A DNA stretch of 64,000 nucleotides from Oryzomonas japonica (GTDB lineage: Bacteria > Desulfobacterota > Desulfuromonadia > Geobacterales > Pseudopelobacteraceae). The notes beneath the pieces are model-generated. The model was not told the DNA's origin. It saw only the letters and a program-made list of their open reading frames with translations, and made no database searches. Below, one piece after another: positions 1-8,160 of this stretch. The stretch covers positions 460,363 to 524,362 of the forward strand of contig NZ_VZQZ01000002.1 of NCBI RefSeq assembly GCF_008802365.1, given 5' to 3'. The first letter of the stretch is position 1. Each line of letters begins with the position of its first letter. The position numbers were made by a program, and so were the translations under genes.

Positions 1-312
1 CGAGTAGATCGACTTGACGAGCGGGATGCGCTCCAACAGTTTATCCCCAAACTTGAGGAACTGGTTTCCCAGGACATTGGTGGCAAAGATGCCGGCAAAG
101 TAGATGACGACCGCGCCGGTAATCATGCCGAGACCGGGTATATGGAGTTCGTGGTGGATGAAGAGACTGAAAAGGGTGTCCAGATAGCTGCCCAGGATGC
201 CATCGGCAAAACTGAACAGGAATGTCAGGATAAAGATCGTAATTCCCACCGGGATCACCACGAACAGGCCGGCGATGAATTTTTCCTTCAAGTGATTGAC
301 AATGAATTTCAT
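1..312 (-). CDS. DUF502 family membrane protein (3' end outside window)
   Basis: The frame opens with ATG at 312 and runs off the window edge after 104 codons, so the C-terminal part is missing. The protein starts with a short basic stretch, then a long hydrophobic helix (about residues 11-33), and a second hydrophobic segment around residues 60-85 containing GAVVIYFAGIFATNVLG. This pattern, with a membrane-proximal G-x-G-M turn and a lysine-rich linker (FGDKLLERIP), is typical of DUF502 proteins, small two-helix inner-membrane proteins of about 200 residues with no settled biochemical role. The family assignment is from pattern recognition; function is unknown. Confidence 0.7.
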   Translation of the reverse strand, partial: MKFIVNHLKEKFIAGLFVVIPVGITIFILTFLFSFADGILGSYLDTLFSLFIHHELHIPGLGMITGAVVIYFAGIFATNVLGNQFLKFGDKLLERIPLVKSIYS

Positions 313-658
313 GAAACCCCTCACGACGATGATGTGCCGAGCATACCTTTTGCATTGATAAAGTCAATAGCTGAGGCGCGTATCGGACAAGTAGCGGCGA
401 GCGGCAAAATAAAACAGCCTGTCGGCATGGGCGGGCACTGGTTGAACAATGGGCAGAAGCGGGGAGACGTTATGGAGACGATGCCGCCGCGGGGGCAAAC
501 GGACCGGCCGCGCCTGAAAATGCCGGAAGGCACCGCGAACAAGAGCCTTTCGAGAGACGCTTCCAACGGTATTGTCGGACCTGTCGACAAAATGGTATAA
601 GATGACTTTTCGGTCTTTCGTAAAGTTGTCTCATCCTGCTAATTGTTAAAAAAACTCC
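313..658. other. Intergenic stretch, no gene recognised
   Basis: This 346-base stretch between the DUF502 gene and the 3' end of the EamA transporter holds open frames on both strands, but their translations (rich in His, Arg and Gln, or Pro and Arg) look like chance GC-rich frames. No RNA gene, convincing terminator or promoter was found. Confidence 0.4.
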
Positions 659-1636
659 TCAAGCATCAGCAGACGATGTCCTTGCCGCCCCCCCCTCAGC
701 GCCTCCCGCGGCGGGCAAGCATTGTCTGGACCTTTTTGATTCATAGCTGGCCGTAAGAATGCCCGAAACTATCAGCAGCACACTATAAAAGTGAATGATA
801 CTAATCTCTTCATTCAAATAAAAGTATGCCGAAATACCGCTAAAAACAGGCAAGGTATAATAAACCAAACCTGCTTTGGAAGGGCCGAGTGCGACGACCG
901 CCTTATTCCATAATACAAAAGCGGTTAGTGACGCAAAAACCCCCACGTAAAGAATGGAACAAACCGTTTTCATGGCGAATACGACGTGAGGAGCCGTCAG
1001 ATATTCCCATAGATAGAAGGGAAACAGAAAGATGAGTCCCAGAAGAAATGTGCTCAACTGGAAAGCCATAATGCCTATCTGTGCGGGTTTGTGTTTTAAT
1101 AAAATACTGTAAACGGCGAAAGTCACAGCGGCCAAAAGCATCCAGACGTCGCCTATGGCAAGTGATATGTTTAACAGACTGAAAAGAGCCCCTTTGGTAA
1201 CAAGAAGAACAACACCTGATGCAACAAGCGTGATGCCGACGCTTTTATTTACAGTTATCGCTTCATTGAAAAAAATCCTGGATAGAATGACAATGAATAT
1301 GGGAAAGGTAACCGAAATCAATGAGAGGTTGAGAGCGGTGGTCGTATGACCGGCAAAGTAAATCAACGTATTGAATATGGTAATTCCAAGTAATGATGTA
1401 AGACACAGATATGGAATGTTTTTTTTGATTACTTGCCAGTCGGCAATAAGCGGTTTCAAGGCAAACGGCAAAAAGACAATTACCGCAACAACCCATCTCC
1501 AAAAGGCAAGGCTGATGGGTGGTATGCTTTCATTGAGACCCCGCGCTATGATGAAATTGCCCGACCAGATAGCAGTTGCACTGATGGCAAAAAAATAGCC
1601 CGAAAACAACTGATGATTCTCTATTTTGTTTATCAA
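659..1636 (-). CDS. EamA/DMT-family transporter
   Basis: A ten-helix drug/metabolite transporter of the EamA type: two repeats of five hydrophobic segments, the first repeat starting with the signature AISATAIWSGNFIIARGL and the second with GDVWMLLAAVTFAVYSILLKHK. Such proteins export small metabolites or amino acids across the inner membrane; the substrate cannot be read from sequence. I place the start at a TTG at 1636, preceded by GGGAG at nine bases. The frame stays open to an ATG at 1774, but that would overlap the upstream response-regulator gene by about 75 bases and add a hydrophilic, non-family N-terminus. The C-terminal tail (about 25 residues, Ala/Gly/Ser-rich) is unusual and contains a run of eight G (forward C at 688-695). 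Confidence 0.8.
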   Translation of the reverse strand: MINKIENHQLFSGYFFAISATAIWSGNFIIARGLNESIPPISLAFWRWVVAVIVFLPFALKPLIADWQVIKKNIPYLCLTSLLGITIFNTLIYFAGHTTTALNLSLISVTFPIFIVILSRIFFNEAITVNKSVGITLVASGVVLLVTKGALFSLLNISLAIGDVWMLLAAVTFAVYSILLKHKPAQIGIMAFQLSTFLLGLIFLFPFYLWEYLTAPHVVFAMKTVCSILYVGVFASLTAFVLWNKAVVALGPSKAGLVYYTLPVFSGISAYFYLNEEISIIHFYSVLLIVSGILTASYESKRSRQCLPAAGGAEGGAARTSSADA

Positions 1637-1697
1637 TAGATAAAACTCCCGAACGGCGGCAATCGGCAGCAAGTTTGAGCTTGCCAGGACATTATGT

Positions 1698-2654
1698 CTA
1701 GCCGATCCTGACTCCCTTGATCGTTTCGCCCCCTTCTTCTTGGGCCGTTGTGAGACAACGATCCGCATTATCAATCAGCACGTCAGCCGTCATGCCGGTT
1801 TTCTGCTGGCTGGCGGTAAAACCGGACACGCCGAAACTGGCGCTTATCCGCACCTCTTTGTCGTACATCTTGATGATCTGGGAAGCGATCCTGAGGCGCA
1901 AGCGCTTGGCCACGATCATGGCTCCGGCCATATCGGTTTCCGCCAACACCACCACGAACGAGTCCTCGCCGTAGCGCGCCAGCCAGTCCACGTCCTTGCG
2001 AATCGACTCCGCCAGGCAATCGGCGCAACTTTTGAGCACCACATCGCCGGAGTAGTGCCCGTAAGCTCCGATAACATCCCTGAACTGATTGATGCTGACC
2101 AGTATCAGGGAAAGCGCACGTTCGTAACGATACGCCCGCTTGATCTCCTGGGGGATATGGTCCTCCATGTAGCGACGATTGAAGATCCCGGTCACCGGGT
2201 CGATGAGGGAGAGGTTTTTGATCTCTTCGATGTAGCGCTGCTGGGAACTTTCCAGCTCTAACACCCGCTTGGCCGTTTTCAGGCGGGAAACCAGTTCGGC
2301 CTGATGGGCCGGTTTGATCAGGTATTCGTCGGCCCCGGCCTCAAGCCCGGCAATGATGTCGTTTTTGGAATCCTGGGAGGTGAGAAGGATAATATAGGTA
2401 TAACGGCCGGAATCGTCGGCGCGGATGGCCCGGCATAGTTCAAGGCCGTTCATCTCGGGCATCACCCAGTCGGTCATGACGATCGGATAATACCCTTTCC
2501 TGAAGATATCGAGCCCCTGCTTGCCGTTTTCAGCGACAACCACCTCGTGCCCCGCCGCCTTCAGGCCGGCTTCGAGAACGGTTCTTTGCAGAAGGTTGTC
2601 ATCCACGACAAGGATGGGAAACGGTTTGGGCGAATTCTGTTGGGGTTCTTCCAT
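1698..2654 (-). CDS. Response regulator with degenerate GGDEF domain
   Basis: An N-terminal receiver domain (residues about 12-130) has the acidic pair at D18-D19, phospho-acceptor D62 in TDWVMPEMNG and K114 in LIKP, so it should be phosphorylated normally. A GGDEF-type domain follows (about 148-315), but its active site is decayed: the signature reads GEDSF (229-233), the metal-binding aspartate of the DxDxF segment is replaced (S187 in SINQF) and the substrate-binding asparagine before GH is lost. Diguanylate cyclase activity is therefore unlikely; it may act as a phosphorylation-dependent partner or c-di-GMP-independent scaffold. A GGGAG ribosome site precedes the ATG at nine bases. It is alone, 21 bases downstream of the dehydrogenase gene and possibly co-transcribed with it. 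Confidence 0.88.
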   Translation of the reverse strand: MEEPQQNSPKPFPILVVDDNLLQRTVLEAGLKAAGHEVVVAENGKQGLDIFRKGYYPIVMTDWVMPEMNGLELCRAIRADDSGRYTYIILLTSQDSKNDIIAGLEAGADEYLIKPAHQAELVSRLKTAKRVLELESSQQRYIEEIKNLSLIDPVTGIFNRRYMEDHIPQEIKRAYRYERALSLILVSINQFRDVIGAYGHYSGDVVLKSCADCLAESIRKDVDWLARYGEDSFVVVLAETDMAGAMIVAKRLRLRIASQIIKMYDKEVRISASFGVSGFTASQQKTGMTADVLIDNADRCLTTAQEEGGETIKGVRIG

Positions 2655-2675
2655 TGGCGAATCTCCCGGCGGATT

Positions 2676-3674
2676 TTACCGCCCTGCAGCCGGCGCAAGA
2701 TACTGGCTATTGACCACATTGGCCGGAGCTCCTGCAAGATATGATGCGACATTGGCGGAAACGATACTCATGAGCCGCTGCCGCGCCGCCAGCGAAGCCC
2801 ATGCTATATGGGGGGTAAAGATACAGTTGGGGGCGTCAAGGAGCGGGTTATCGGCGAGCATCGGCTCATGGGCAACCACATCCAGCCCGGCGCCGGCAAT
2901 CAGGCCGGTTCGCAACGCCTGGGCCAGATCGGCTTCGTTCACTAGCCCTCCCCGCGCTACATTGATCAGAAACGCATTGGACTTCATCATCCCCAGAAGC
3001 CGTGAGTTGACGAAGCCGGCATTGTCATTGGTCTGGGGACAGTTGAGACTTACTACATCCGCCGTAGAAAACAACTCTTCCAAATCGACGAAACGGACCG
3101 GTAGCGCCCCCACATCCTGTGGGATGCGGGGGGCATGGGCGATGATCCGCATGCCGAAAGCCGCGCCGATACGCGCCACCGCCCGCCCTATCGTACCGTA
3201 CCCCACGATCCCCAGCGTCAGGCCATCCAACTCGACGATCGGCGCCTTCCAGAAGGAATGATCGGGACAACGGGTCCATTCGCCGGCCTTGACGGCGGCA
3301 TTGTGAGCCCCTACCTGCACGGCCAATTCCAGCAGCAGGGCAAAGGCGGTCTGGGCAACCGATTCGGTGGAATAGGCAGGAATATTTGAAACCGGAATGC
3401 CGAGTTTGCCGGCGGCGGCCACATCGATATTATTGTATCCCGTGGCCAGAAGCGAAATGTATTTGAGTCTCGGCAGGGCGTTCAGGATGGCTGCATCCAG
3501 CTTGACCTTGCTGGTCAGAATTATTTCCGCTTGAGCGGCGCGCTCCAGGGTGAGTTCAGGCGGGGTTCGGTCGTAAACGGCACATATCCCCTGGTTCTCA
3601 AGCGGGGTCCAGGGATTGTCGCCGGGGTTGATGGTATAGCCGTCAAGGATAACGATCCTGGTGGTTTCAGACAT
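2676..3674 (-). CDS. D-2-hydroxyacid dehydrogenase (glycerate dehydrogenase/hydroxypyruvate reductase type)
   Basis: NAD(P)-dependent reductase of 2-keto acids. The Rossmann motif GIVGYGTIG is at 155-163. The catalytic triad of the family is complete: R241 in NVARGG, E270 in AHEPM and H289 in TPHIAW. The length of 332 residues is standard. The overall sequence (GYTINPGD near the N-terminus, TGYNNIDV, and WCP-type segments) resembles glycerate dehydrogenases rather than phosphoglycerate dehydrogenase, which would carry a C-terminal ACT domain; none is present. The exact substrate (hydroxypyruvate, glyoxylate or other) is inference. AAGGAG lies eight bases before the ATG. Confidence 0.88.
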   Translation of the reverse strand: MSETTRIVILDGYTINPGDNPWTPLENQGICAVYDRTPPELTLERAAQAEIILTSKVKLDAAILNALPRLKYISLLATGYNNIDVAAAGKLGIPVSNIPAYSTESVAQTAFALLLELAVQVGAHNAAVKAGEWTRCPDHSFWKAPIVELDGLTLGIVGYGTIGRAVARIGAAFGMRIIAHAPRIPQDVGALPVRFVDLEELFSTADVVSLNCPQTNDNAGFVNSRLLGMMKSNAFLINVARGGLVNEADLAQALRTGLIAGAGLDVVAHEPMLADNPLLDAPNCIFTPHIAWASLAARQRLMSIVSANVASYLAGAPANVVNSQYLAPAAGR

Positions 3675-3774
3675 GAATATTCACTCCTTTTCAGAATAAC
3701 CGTCATTTTCGGCACGCTGGCACAGGAGAACATCACGTGATAAACGGCAGGAGCCCCCGCCATCGCCGCGCTCC

Positions 3775-6342
3775 TTACTCGATACCCCACGTGCGAACCA
3801 TTGCCGCAAAGCCATCGGCAGGCAGGGGCCGACTGAAGTAGTATCCCTGGATCATCTCGCAGCCATGCTCAGCAAGAAAATCCAACTGTTCGCCGGTTTC
3901 CACCCCTTCGGCCACGACCTTCATGTTGAGGTTGTGCGCCATAAGGATAATGGTCCGCACAATAGTTGCGTCATCCGGATTAATCAGAATGTCGTCCACA
4001 AAGGATTTGTCTATCTTCACGACATCGATGGGAAAGCGCTTCAGATAGCCCAGGGACGAATAGCCCGTTCCAAAGTCGTCCAGGGAGAGGCCGAGCCCCA
4101 TCCCCTTGAGCCCGTGAAGTTTTGCAACCGCCTCATCGACATTGTTCATGAGATAGCTTTCGGTGAGCTCCAGCTCCAGGAGGCCGGGGTCGAAGCCGGT
4201 TTCGGCAAGGATAGCGCCTATTCGCTCCACCAGGTCCTGCTGCTTGAATTGGCGTGCCGAAATATTTACCGCCATCTTCATCGGCGGCAGCCCCGCTGCC
4301 TGCCACTTACTGCTCTGCTCGCACACCGTGCGCAGCACCCACTCGCCGATCATGATAATCAGGCCGGTTTCTTCCGCCAGGGGGATGAACGTATCCGGCT
4401 GGATCAATCCGCGCTCAGGATGATTCCAGCGCAACAGCGCTTCCATGCCCTGTATCCGCCGGGTGGCCAGCTCGACCTTTGGCTGATAATGGATGACGAA
4501 TTCTCCGCGTTCAAGGGCACGTCTCAGCCCGACTTCAAGTTCCATACGGTCCACAACACGGGTGTTCATCTCGGTGGTAAAAAACTGGAATCCGGCCCTT
4601 CCCTTGTCCTTGACGTGATACATTGCCGTGTCGGCCTTGGTGAGCAGGGCCGCGGCACTGTCGTCGTCGTTGGGATAGAGCGCCAGCCCGATACTGGGCG
4701 ACACAAAGAACTCATTGCCATTGACCACAAAGGGATTGAAAAAGTGTTTCAAAAGGTGCTCAGCCACCAGGATAACGTCTTCAATCCTGCCGATACGGGT
4801 GAGGATAATCACGAATTCATCACCGCCGAGCCGGGCAATGGTATCGCCGCTCCGGACAACGGATTTCAGCCGATTGGCAACACTTTTCAGGAGTTGATCA
4901 CCAACCGGATGACCGTAGGTATCGTTGATGATCTTGAAATTGTCCAGGTCCAAAAGCAGGACCGCCACGATATGCCCTTCCCGCCGTGCCGCCGCCAGGG
5001 CCTGTTCCAGGCGGTCATGGAGAAGATAACGGTTGGGAATACCGGTCAGAAGGTCGTGATTTGCCTGAAAAAACAACGTCTCCTCAAACTGTTTCCGCTC
5101 TCTGATATCCTTAACCATGATGCACAGGGCTTCCCTGCCGTCATAGGGTATCAGACCGGCGCTCAATTCAGCATCAAGGGCAGAACCGTCTTTGCGGCGG
5201 AGGCGATACTCTCGTTTTTGCTGCAAAAGCCTTTCTACCAGGGTATCGGTTATGGCTGCATCGCCAAAAGCAAGCTGACCGAGATACAGGCCGACCAACT
5301 CGTCGGCGCTGTATCCCAGATAGTTCTGGATCGCACCATTGGATTCTATGATCGCCCCGTTTGTCCGGTCCGTGATGAGGATACCCTCGTTGGCCCCCTC
5401 GATAACCAGGCTGTAGCGCTGCTCAAGCTCCTTGCCCTGTTGCTGCGACACGGCGAGTTTTTTCAGCAAAAAATGCACGATGGCAGCAAAACCAAGAACC
5501 AAGCCAAAGAAGCAGAGCAAAAAGTATCCTACGGCCCGCATTCCCCTCCCATAGATGGTGCGCCGGTCGGTTACCTTGACGATAAAGGCCTTGTGGCCAT
5601 AAATATCCTTTACCAAGGCATATCCGTTAATATAGCGGAACCCATCCGCCACGACCGCACGTGGCCTGGCCTCGCTCAGCATCACCCCGGCCTCGCCCAA
5701 AACGCTCGTTGCCGCTCCTGGCAGCAGGCACAGAGAAAGACGGGCCATCGTTGCCAAACCGGCAACCTCTGTCGCATTCAGGTACCGCCCCATGATCAAC
5801 GTGCCCCGGATAGGCCCCCTGTACTCACTGGTCAGTATTGGCCGAGAAGCGACTATCATCAAGCCTTCCGGCAGGTTTATGACACCTTTGACTGTGCTGT
5901 CAGGCATCGTGTGGCTCAGCAGCAGATTCCCGGGGGCGATATGGCGAAAAAATCCGGCAGGAACAGGCGTAAACCGGCCTTTTTCAAGATCAAAGCCCTT
6001 GCCGAAGATGACATCCCCGGCACTGTTGAGATACATGATCAGGTTGAGACGTTGTTTTGCAAAGGTGGGGGCGGTCAAATTCGATTTTTCAAAAGCATAG
6101 TTGCCATCCCTCACATAGCGGTAGACATCATCCCAAGCGGAATAATCACCACAGACTATGTTGAGGTTATTGGCTTCGTCGTTGATCAGGTTGACCGCTC
6201 GTTCCACGTTCTCTGCGGCTTCCTGCACTTCGATCCTTGCAAAGCTATCGAGCAGGAACACCTTGGTAACCAAATAGAGCAACAGAAACATCCCAGCCAG
6301 AGACACAGACAATATCGGCAAAGATTTGGAGCGCAACTTCAT
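3775..6342 (-). CDS. CHASE4-PAS-GGDEF-EAL cyclic-di-GMP signalling protein
   Basis: A membrane-bound c-di-GMP enzyme. A first transmembrane helix (residues 8-30), a periplasmic CHASE4 sensor (about 40-255, with the CGDYSAWDD motif at 64-72), a second helix (270-293), a PAS domain (about 306-415), a GGDEF domain with intact DLDNFK, NDTYGH and RLGGDEF (506-510), and an EAL domain starting with EALLRW (634-639) and containing DDFGTGYSSL. Both catalytic sites look intact, so cyclase, phosphodiesterase or both are possible. Upstream of the ATG no Shine-Dalgarno sequence is visible (the leader reads CCGGGCTCCTCT), which is odd for so long a gene; translation may be weak. It is monocistronic, with the acpH terminator upstream. 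Confidence 0.92.
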   Translation of the reverse strand: MKLRSKSLPILSVSLAGMFLLLYLVTKVFLLDSFARIEVQEAAENVERAVNLINDEANNLNIVCGDYSAWDDVYRYVRDGNYAFEKSNLTAPTFAKQRLNLIMYLNSAGDVIFGKGFDLEKGRFTPVPAGFFRHIAPGNLLLSHTMPDSTVKGVINLPEGLMIVASRPILTSEYRGPIRGTLIMGRYLNATEVAGLATMARLSLCLLPGAATSVLGEAGVMLSEARPRAVVADGFRYINGYALVKDIYGHKAFIVKVTDRRTIYGRGMRAVGYFLLCFFGLVLGFAAIVHFLLKKLAVSQQQGKELEQRYSLVIEGANEGILITDRTNGAIIESNGAIQNYLGYSADELVGLYLGQLAFGDAAITDTLVERLLQQKREYRLRRKDGSALDAELSAGLIPYDGREALCIMVKDIRERKQFEETLFFQANHDLLTGIPNRYLLHDRLEQALAAARREGHIVAVLLLDLDNFKIINDTYGHPVGDQLLKSVANRLKSVVRSGDTIARLGGDEFVIILTRIGRIEDVILVAEHLLKHFFNPFVVNGNEFFVSPSIGLALYPNDDDSAAALLTKADTAMYHVKDKGRAGFQFFTTEMNTRVVDRMELEVGLRRALERGEFVIHYQPKVELATRRIQGMEALLRWNHPERGLIQPDTFIPLAEETGLIIMIGEWVLRTVCEQSSKWQAAGLPPMKMAVNISARQFKQQDLVERIGAILAETGFDPGLLELELTESYLMNNVDEAVAKLHGLKGMGLGLSLDDFGTGYSSLGYLKRFPIDVVKIDKSFVDDILINPDDATIVRTIILMAHNLNMKVVAEGVETGEQLDFLAEHGCEMIQGYYFSRPLPADGFAAMVRTWGIE

Positions 6343-6389
6343 AGAGGAGCCCGGTAAGACAAAATGGATTGAATAAGAAAATGATCATA

Positions 6390-6428
6390 AAAACGCGGCA
6401 CAGTGTCTCAATCGTACTGTGCCGCAGT
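6390..6428 (-). terminator. Rho-independent terminator of acpH
   Basis: A perfect 10-bp inverted repeat, GCGGCACAGT (6395-6404) and ACTGTGCCGC (6416-6425), with an 11-base loop. Read on the minus strand the stem is followed by GTTTTTAT. It lies between acpH and the CHASE4 gene, so it ends the acpH transcript and isolates the downstream gene. Confidence 0.8.
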
Positions 6429-6527
6429 TTTGATCACTATATATAAGTAAAAATCAATGGGTTGCAAGTAAAAAAACATGTAATTACTGTGGGGTTGGGT
6501 TAAGGAAGGGTATTGGAGGGGCTCCGT

Positions 6528-7121
6528 TTATGTTGGCGCCGCTCCCGCTCTGCAAAAATCCGAAACGAATTCGCTGACAGCGGGCAGAAAGCGGCGGAAG
6601 TCCTCGCGCAACCCGGCATAGTTCCGTCTCAATTCCTGTTCGCCGTAGGCCAGAGGGTTATCACGCGTCACCCGGCGCGACATACGCTCAAGGGCTAGGC
6701 CGATGCCGCCTATCTCGCAATAGGAGGGAAGCAGTTCATCAAATACAACCGGCAGCAGGCCTTGCAGGCGTTCAGGCAACCATTCACGCCGCCCCTCAAC
6801 CATCTTTTTGGCTCGGCTCAGATAACTCGTCAAGGATTCATCCACCCATTCGTCCCAGCCTGCAGATAAAAAGTGATCATAAAACAGATCGACAAATATC
6901 CCACGCCACAACCGGTACTGCGGCGCAATCCGGTCATAACTCCGGCGAAAGACGATATGCTGTTGCGCAAAACTGTCGATACGACGGTGCAGCATGATTC
7001 CAGCCGCCACACCGGGAGGGTAGTTTTCACCTACCCTTCCCTTGACAAAATCCCCCATGAAATTGCCGGTCAGCAGGTCTGGATCATTGCCGGAGAGATA
7101 GAGATGGAAGAGGAAGTTCAT
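6528..7121 (-). CDS. acpH: Acyl carrier protein phosphodiesterase
   Basis: A 197-residue member of the AcpH (DUF479) family, which hydrolyses the 4'-phosphopantetheine prosthetic group from holo-ACP. The family N-terminus MNFLFHLYLSG, the GNFMGDFVKG motif, GIMLHRRIDSF and FVDLFYDHFL carry the conserved metal-binding His and Asp residues of this HD-like fold. Full length matches the E. coli enzyme (about 193 residues). GGAG is placed four bases before the ATG. It is a single gene with its own terminator downstream, and it borders the AT-rich exopolysaccharide island on its 5' side. Confidence 0.88.
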   Translation of the reverse strand: MNFLFHLYLSGNDPDLLTGNFMGDFVKGRVGENYPPGVAAGIMLHRRIDSFAQQHIVFRRSYDRIAPQYRLWRGIFVDLFYDHFLSAGWDEWVDESLTSYLSRAKKMVEGRREWLPERLQGLLPVVFDELLPSYCEIGGIGLALERMSRRVTRDNPLAYGEQELRRNYAGLREDFRRFLPAVSEFVSDFCRAGAAPT

Positions 7122-7257
7122 GGTACTCCGAATTCAATTTATCCATTTCCTTAAAATAGCCTCAGCTCAGGCAAGCTATAAGAATACGTCATCAGCCTTT
7201 AATCGACATGGTGCAGTTGAACACTTGGAACGGAACAGCAACTTACCCATAAACTGT

Positions 7258-8160
7258 CTACTTGATAGGACAACTTGCGCACGAGGCAAGAAATATATGC
7301 GATCTGCTCTTGAAAATACGCATTGAAGAAGCAGAAGAAGCTATACGCCAATCGCATTCCTTGTTAATATCAAACCAAATTAGGGCTTCTATCCGCTCAA
7401 ATCGTGATGGCAGAATTGAAAACATATCACTTATCCAATCAGGCTTTTCCCCGCCCAATTCTGTACACCCGACTTCGCCAATTATCACAGGTTTTCTTGA
7501 AAGAGAAGTTACAATATCATACCCATCTCTGAACAAATCAACGAAACTATGCCATTTACTCCATTCAGTTGACGCCCCCCAATTGTAGCCGTCAAGAGCT
7601 ATCATATCGATTTGGTCATCACCAGGAAAATAATTACAGATTCTGTTTTCCTGAGTATCTGGATATGATGAAGTATATGGCGACCAGACCCATTTAACAT
7701 TTGATGCACCAACTTCAAAAAAAAGTGTTCTGATATGGTTCCAAGCTTTTAGAAATTCCTCAGGTGTATTATTATTTACAGTGCCACCCCAAGGGTACCA
7801 AGAGCCATTCATTTCATGCATCGGACGTAGTAAAATAGCCTTTGGGCAAGCTGCCAGAGTAGAGGCAAATGCCCTAATGTAGGTATCAAATGCTCCGGCG
7901 GTAATGTTTATAAGTGAAAAATGGGGCTGCTTTTCGAGCACACCAAATTCAGAATTGATGGACCAAGGTTCCCATGTTAAAAGGATTTCTTTTGGCGCAG
8001 ACAAAAGCCAACTCAGCCAAGGCAGGTCATCTTCAATCTTGCAATTATTCCAGGCTCTATAAAAAGAAAGGATGGAAATTTCGGTTTCATATTTTTTTTC
8101 AAGAATAGCAAGAGCAGCTCTATCTAAATTATAATTTAGATGGTAAATTCCAAACTTCAT
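7258..8160 (-). CDS. GH26-like glycoside hydrolase, no signal peptide
   Basis: A (beta/alpha)8-type hydrolase resembling family GH26 (beta-mannanases and relatives). The acid/base glutamate is E116 in RPMHEMNG and the nucleophile E229 in IIGEVG; WEPW near residue 63 and W158-S160 (VWSPY) fit the family's substrate cleft. There is no signal peptide, so the enzyme seems cytoplasmic, unusual for a GH26. The ATG at 8160 overlaps the TGA of the upstream glycosyltransferase (ATGA), indicating translational coupling; a GTG at 8181 is the alternative. It is the last gene of a three-gene operon (TPR/barrel protein, GT2 synthase, hydrolase). I infer a role in trimming or length control of the polymer, or turnover of intermediates. 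The gene is AT-rich compared with its flanks. Confidence 0.78.
   Translation of the reverse strand: MKFGIYHLNYNLDRAALAILEKKYETEISILSFYRAWNNCKIEDDLPWLSWLLSAPKEILLTWEPWSINSEFGVLEKQPHFSLINITAGAFDTYIRAFASTLAACPKAILLRPMHEMNGSWYPWGGTVNNNTPEEFLKAWNHIRTLFFEVGASNVKWVWSPYTSSYPDTQENRICNYFPGDDQIDMIALDGYNWGASTEWSKWHSFVDLFRDGYDIVTSLSRKPVIIGEVGCTELGGEKPDWISDMFSILPSRFERIEALIWFDINKECDWRIASSASSMRIFKSRSHIFLASCASCPIK

Noticed and set aside
142-600. A 152-codon frame at the left edge on the plus strand
   Set aside because: Overlaps the DUF502 gene and an empty spacer; Asp/His/Gln-rich sequence with no motif.
688-695. Eight-base C/G run in the EamA tail as a phase-variable site
   Set aside because: Eight is common in this GC-rich DNA (also in the CheA linker), and the tail is not functional sequence; only the ten-base run is reported as a candidate.
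1637-1774. Upstream extension of the EamA gene to an ATG at 1774
   Set aside because: Would overlap the response-regulator gene and adds a basic, non-family N-terminus; TTG at 1636 has a better ribosome site.
3865-6357. An 830-codon open frame on the plus strand opposite the CHASE4-PAS-GGDEF-EAL gene
   Set aside because: It mirrors a gene with clear domains on the minus strand; its translation is His/Gln/Arg-rich with no family motif, as expected of GC-rich antisense frames.
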